A stretch of DNA of 5,106 nt from the NCBI GenBank assembly GCA_025455765.1, contig JALOLX010000153.1, positions 1-5,106 on the forward strand, in the 5' to 3' direction. The notes beneath the pieces are model-generated. The model was not told the DNA's origin. It made no database searches and was given only the letters and a program-made list of their open reading frames with translations. The first letter of the stretch is position 1; each line of letters starts with the position of its first letter. Both the position numbers and the translations under genes were made by a program. Below, piece by piece: positions 4,321 to 5,106 of this stretch. Source of the stretch: Flavobacteriales bacterium (GTDB lineage: Bacteria; Bacteroidota; Bacteroidia; Flavobacteriales_F; PHOS-HE28).

Positions 4321-5106
4321 TATCCTGCTCTTCTGGCAGGCGGCCCTCCCGACCGAAGGCCGCATCGATCAAGCGCTCCAGCGCGCCACGCTCGCGACGG
4401 GCCTCGCAATCCATCGTGAAGGTGCTGTCCAACGCCAGGCTGAAGGGTTTGACGTAGCGACCACGCAACTTGCCATCGCTCTCCACCCGCTTCAACGTGG
4501 CGCCCACCACCGGCAGGGCCAGTGATCCTCCTGTACCCAACGCACTGTTGAAGTGGATGTCGGGATCGAAGGCGCCCACCCACGCACCAGCCACCAAGCC
4601 AGGCGTGAAGGCCACGAACCAGGCATCGCTGTAGCCTTGTGAGGTGCCGGTCTTGCCGGCGTACGCACCCGTGAGCCCGTAGCGTGTGCGTAAGGCAGTG
4701 CCCGTGCCCTGGTCCACCGCGCGCTGCAGCATGCGCACCAACTGGGCGGCCACTTCGGCATCCACTGCCTGCACCGAACGTGGGGCCTTGGCCTTGTACA
4801 GTTCCTTGCCTTGCGCGTCGGTGATCCGCGTGATCAATTGTGGTGTGACACGCTTGCCCTGCATGGCGAAGGCGCACCTGCGTAATGGTGTCCACCCCGG
4901 TTCGGAAGTAGAGGTCTACAGTGGGACGGTTCATGCTGCGCGCCAACGCGTACCACATGGCCACCTCGCCACCCGTGCTGTCGCGGTCGAAGTTGTCCGG
5001 TGTCCAACCATCGAATTCGGCGTAGCTCTTCTTGTCGTTGTCCAGGTAGGTGCAGGGGTGGAAGCCACGCTCCAGTGCCGCCGCGTAGACGATGGGTTTG
5101 ATGGTG
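4262..5106 (-). pseudogene. PBP1A-type penicillin-binding protein, transpeptidase end, frame-disrupted, 5' end outside window
   Basis: This is the transpeptidase domain of a class A PBP, the periplasmic enzyme that cross-links peptidoglycan. From the right edge the frame reads TIKPIVYAAALERGF, the segment just after the catalytic serine of the S-x-x-K motif (the serine codon is cut by the window end; only its last base is present). Then comes GWTPDNFDRDSTGGEVAMWYAL and the second motif S-M-N (ARSMNRPTVDL). The frame is lost near 4873-4878, after GVDTITQ. A shifted frame resumes with AFAMQGKRVTPQLITRI and holds the third motif K-T-G-T (YAGKTGTSQGYSDAWFV), VGAFDPDIHF and a charged end, RLFRKKEE. 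Compared with family members from memory, about 32 residues normally lying between these parts, including the P-S-x-x-L-G stretch, are absent, so an out-of-frame deletion near 98 bp is likelier than a one-base slip. The glycosyltransferase domain, if present, lies outside. It may be a true pseudogene or an assembly error. The ligase gene follows after 56 bp. Confidence 0.82.

Noticed and set aside
2832..4964. A 710-residue open frame joining the PBP to the ligase as a real fusion protein
   Set aside because: Residues after GVDTITQ are low-complexity out-of-frame sequence, while the shifted frame carries the conserved K-T-G-T region; the ligase has its own ATG at 4205 just before its first membrane segment.
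1..5106. Transposase, integrase, tRNA, rRNA or CRISPR array
   Set aside because: No such protein motif, cloverleaf-like sequence or regularly spaced short repeat was found by eye on either strand.

Overview
The window is most likely from a GC-rich member of the Bacteroidota, probably a Flavobacteriales-like lineage known mainly from environmental or wastewater genomes. The best evidence is a cell-surface protein with a C-terminal type IX secretion (T9SS) sorting domain, a system restricted to this phylum, together with a bifunctional-type penicillin-binding protein whose end resembles Bacteroidota PBP1A. Near-absent Shine-Dalgarno sequences at most starts fit this. The phylum call is firm; anything finer is inference.

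Layout, left to right. (1) 2-202 (+): the last 66 codons of an MsbA-like ABC exporter. (2) 205-1446 (-): a complete 413-residue T9SS-exported protein with signal peptide, a beta-solenoid built from N-x-G-x-[IL] coils, and a C-terminal sorting domain. It converges on the ABC gene with 2 bp between the stops, and its middle third is sharply AT-rich. (3) 1447-1792: no complete gene. This stretch holds a duplicated copy of the last ~20 codons of the penicillin-binding protein gene (1526-1592), then two stacked inverted repeats (1684-1752). (4) 1793-2827 (+): a Wzz/PCP-type polysaccharide chain-length regulator without a kinase domain. (5) 2832-4205 (-): a 457-residue O-antigen ligase/polymerase (Wzy_C/WaaL type), convergent with the Wzz gene with a 4-bp gap. 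(6) 4262-5106 (-): the transpeptidase end of a PBP1A-type protein, entering from beyond the right edge and broken by a frame change near 4877 where about 30 family-typical residues are missing.

Functionally this is an envelope locus: peptidoglycan synthesis, control of polysaccharide chain length and polymerisation or ligation, surface-protein display, and an exporter of the lipid-linked-substrate class. The most notable structure is that the Wzz/ligase pair lies exactly between two direct copies (61 of 63 bases identical) of the 3' end of the penicillin-binding protein gene. This suggests the 2.7-kb polysaccharide module was inserted at, or recombined into, the end of that gene. No integrase, transposase, tRNA, rRNA or CRISPR array is visible in the window.
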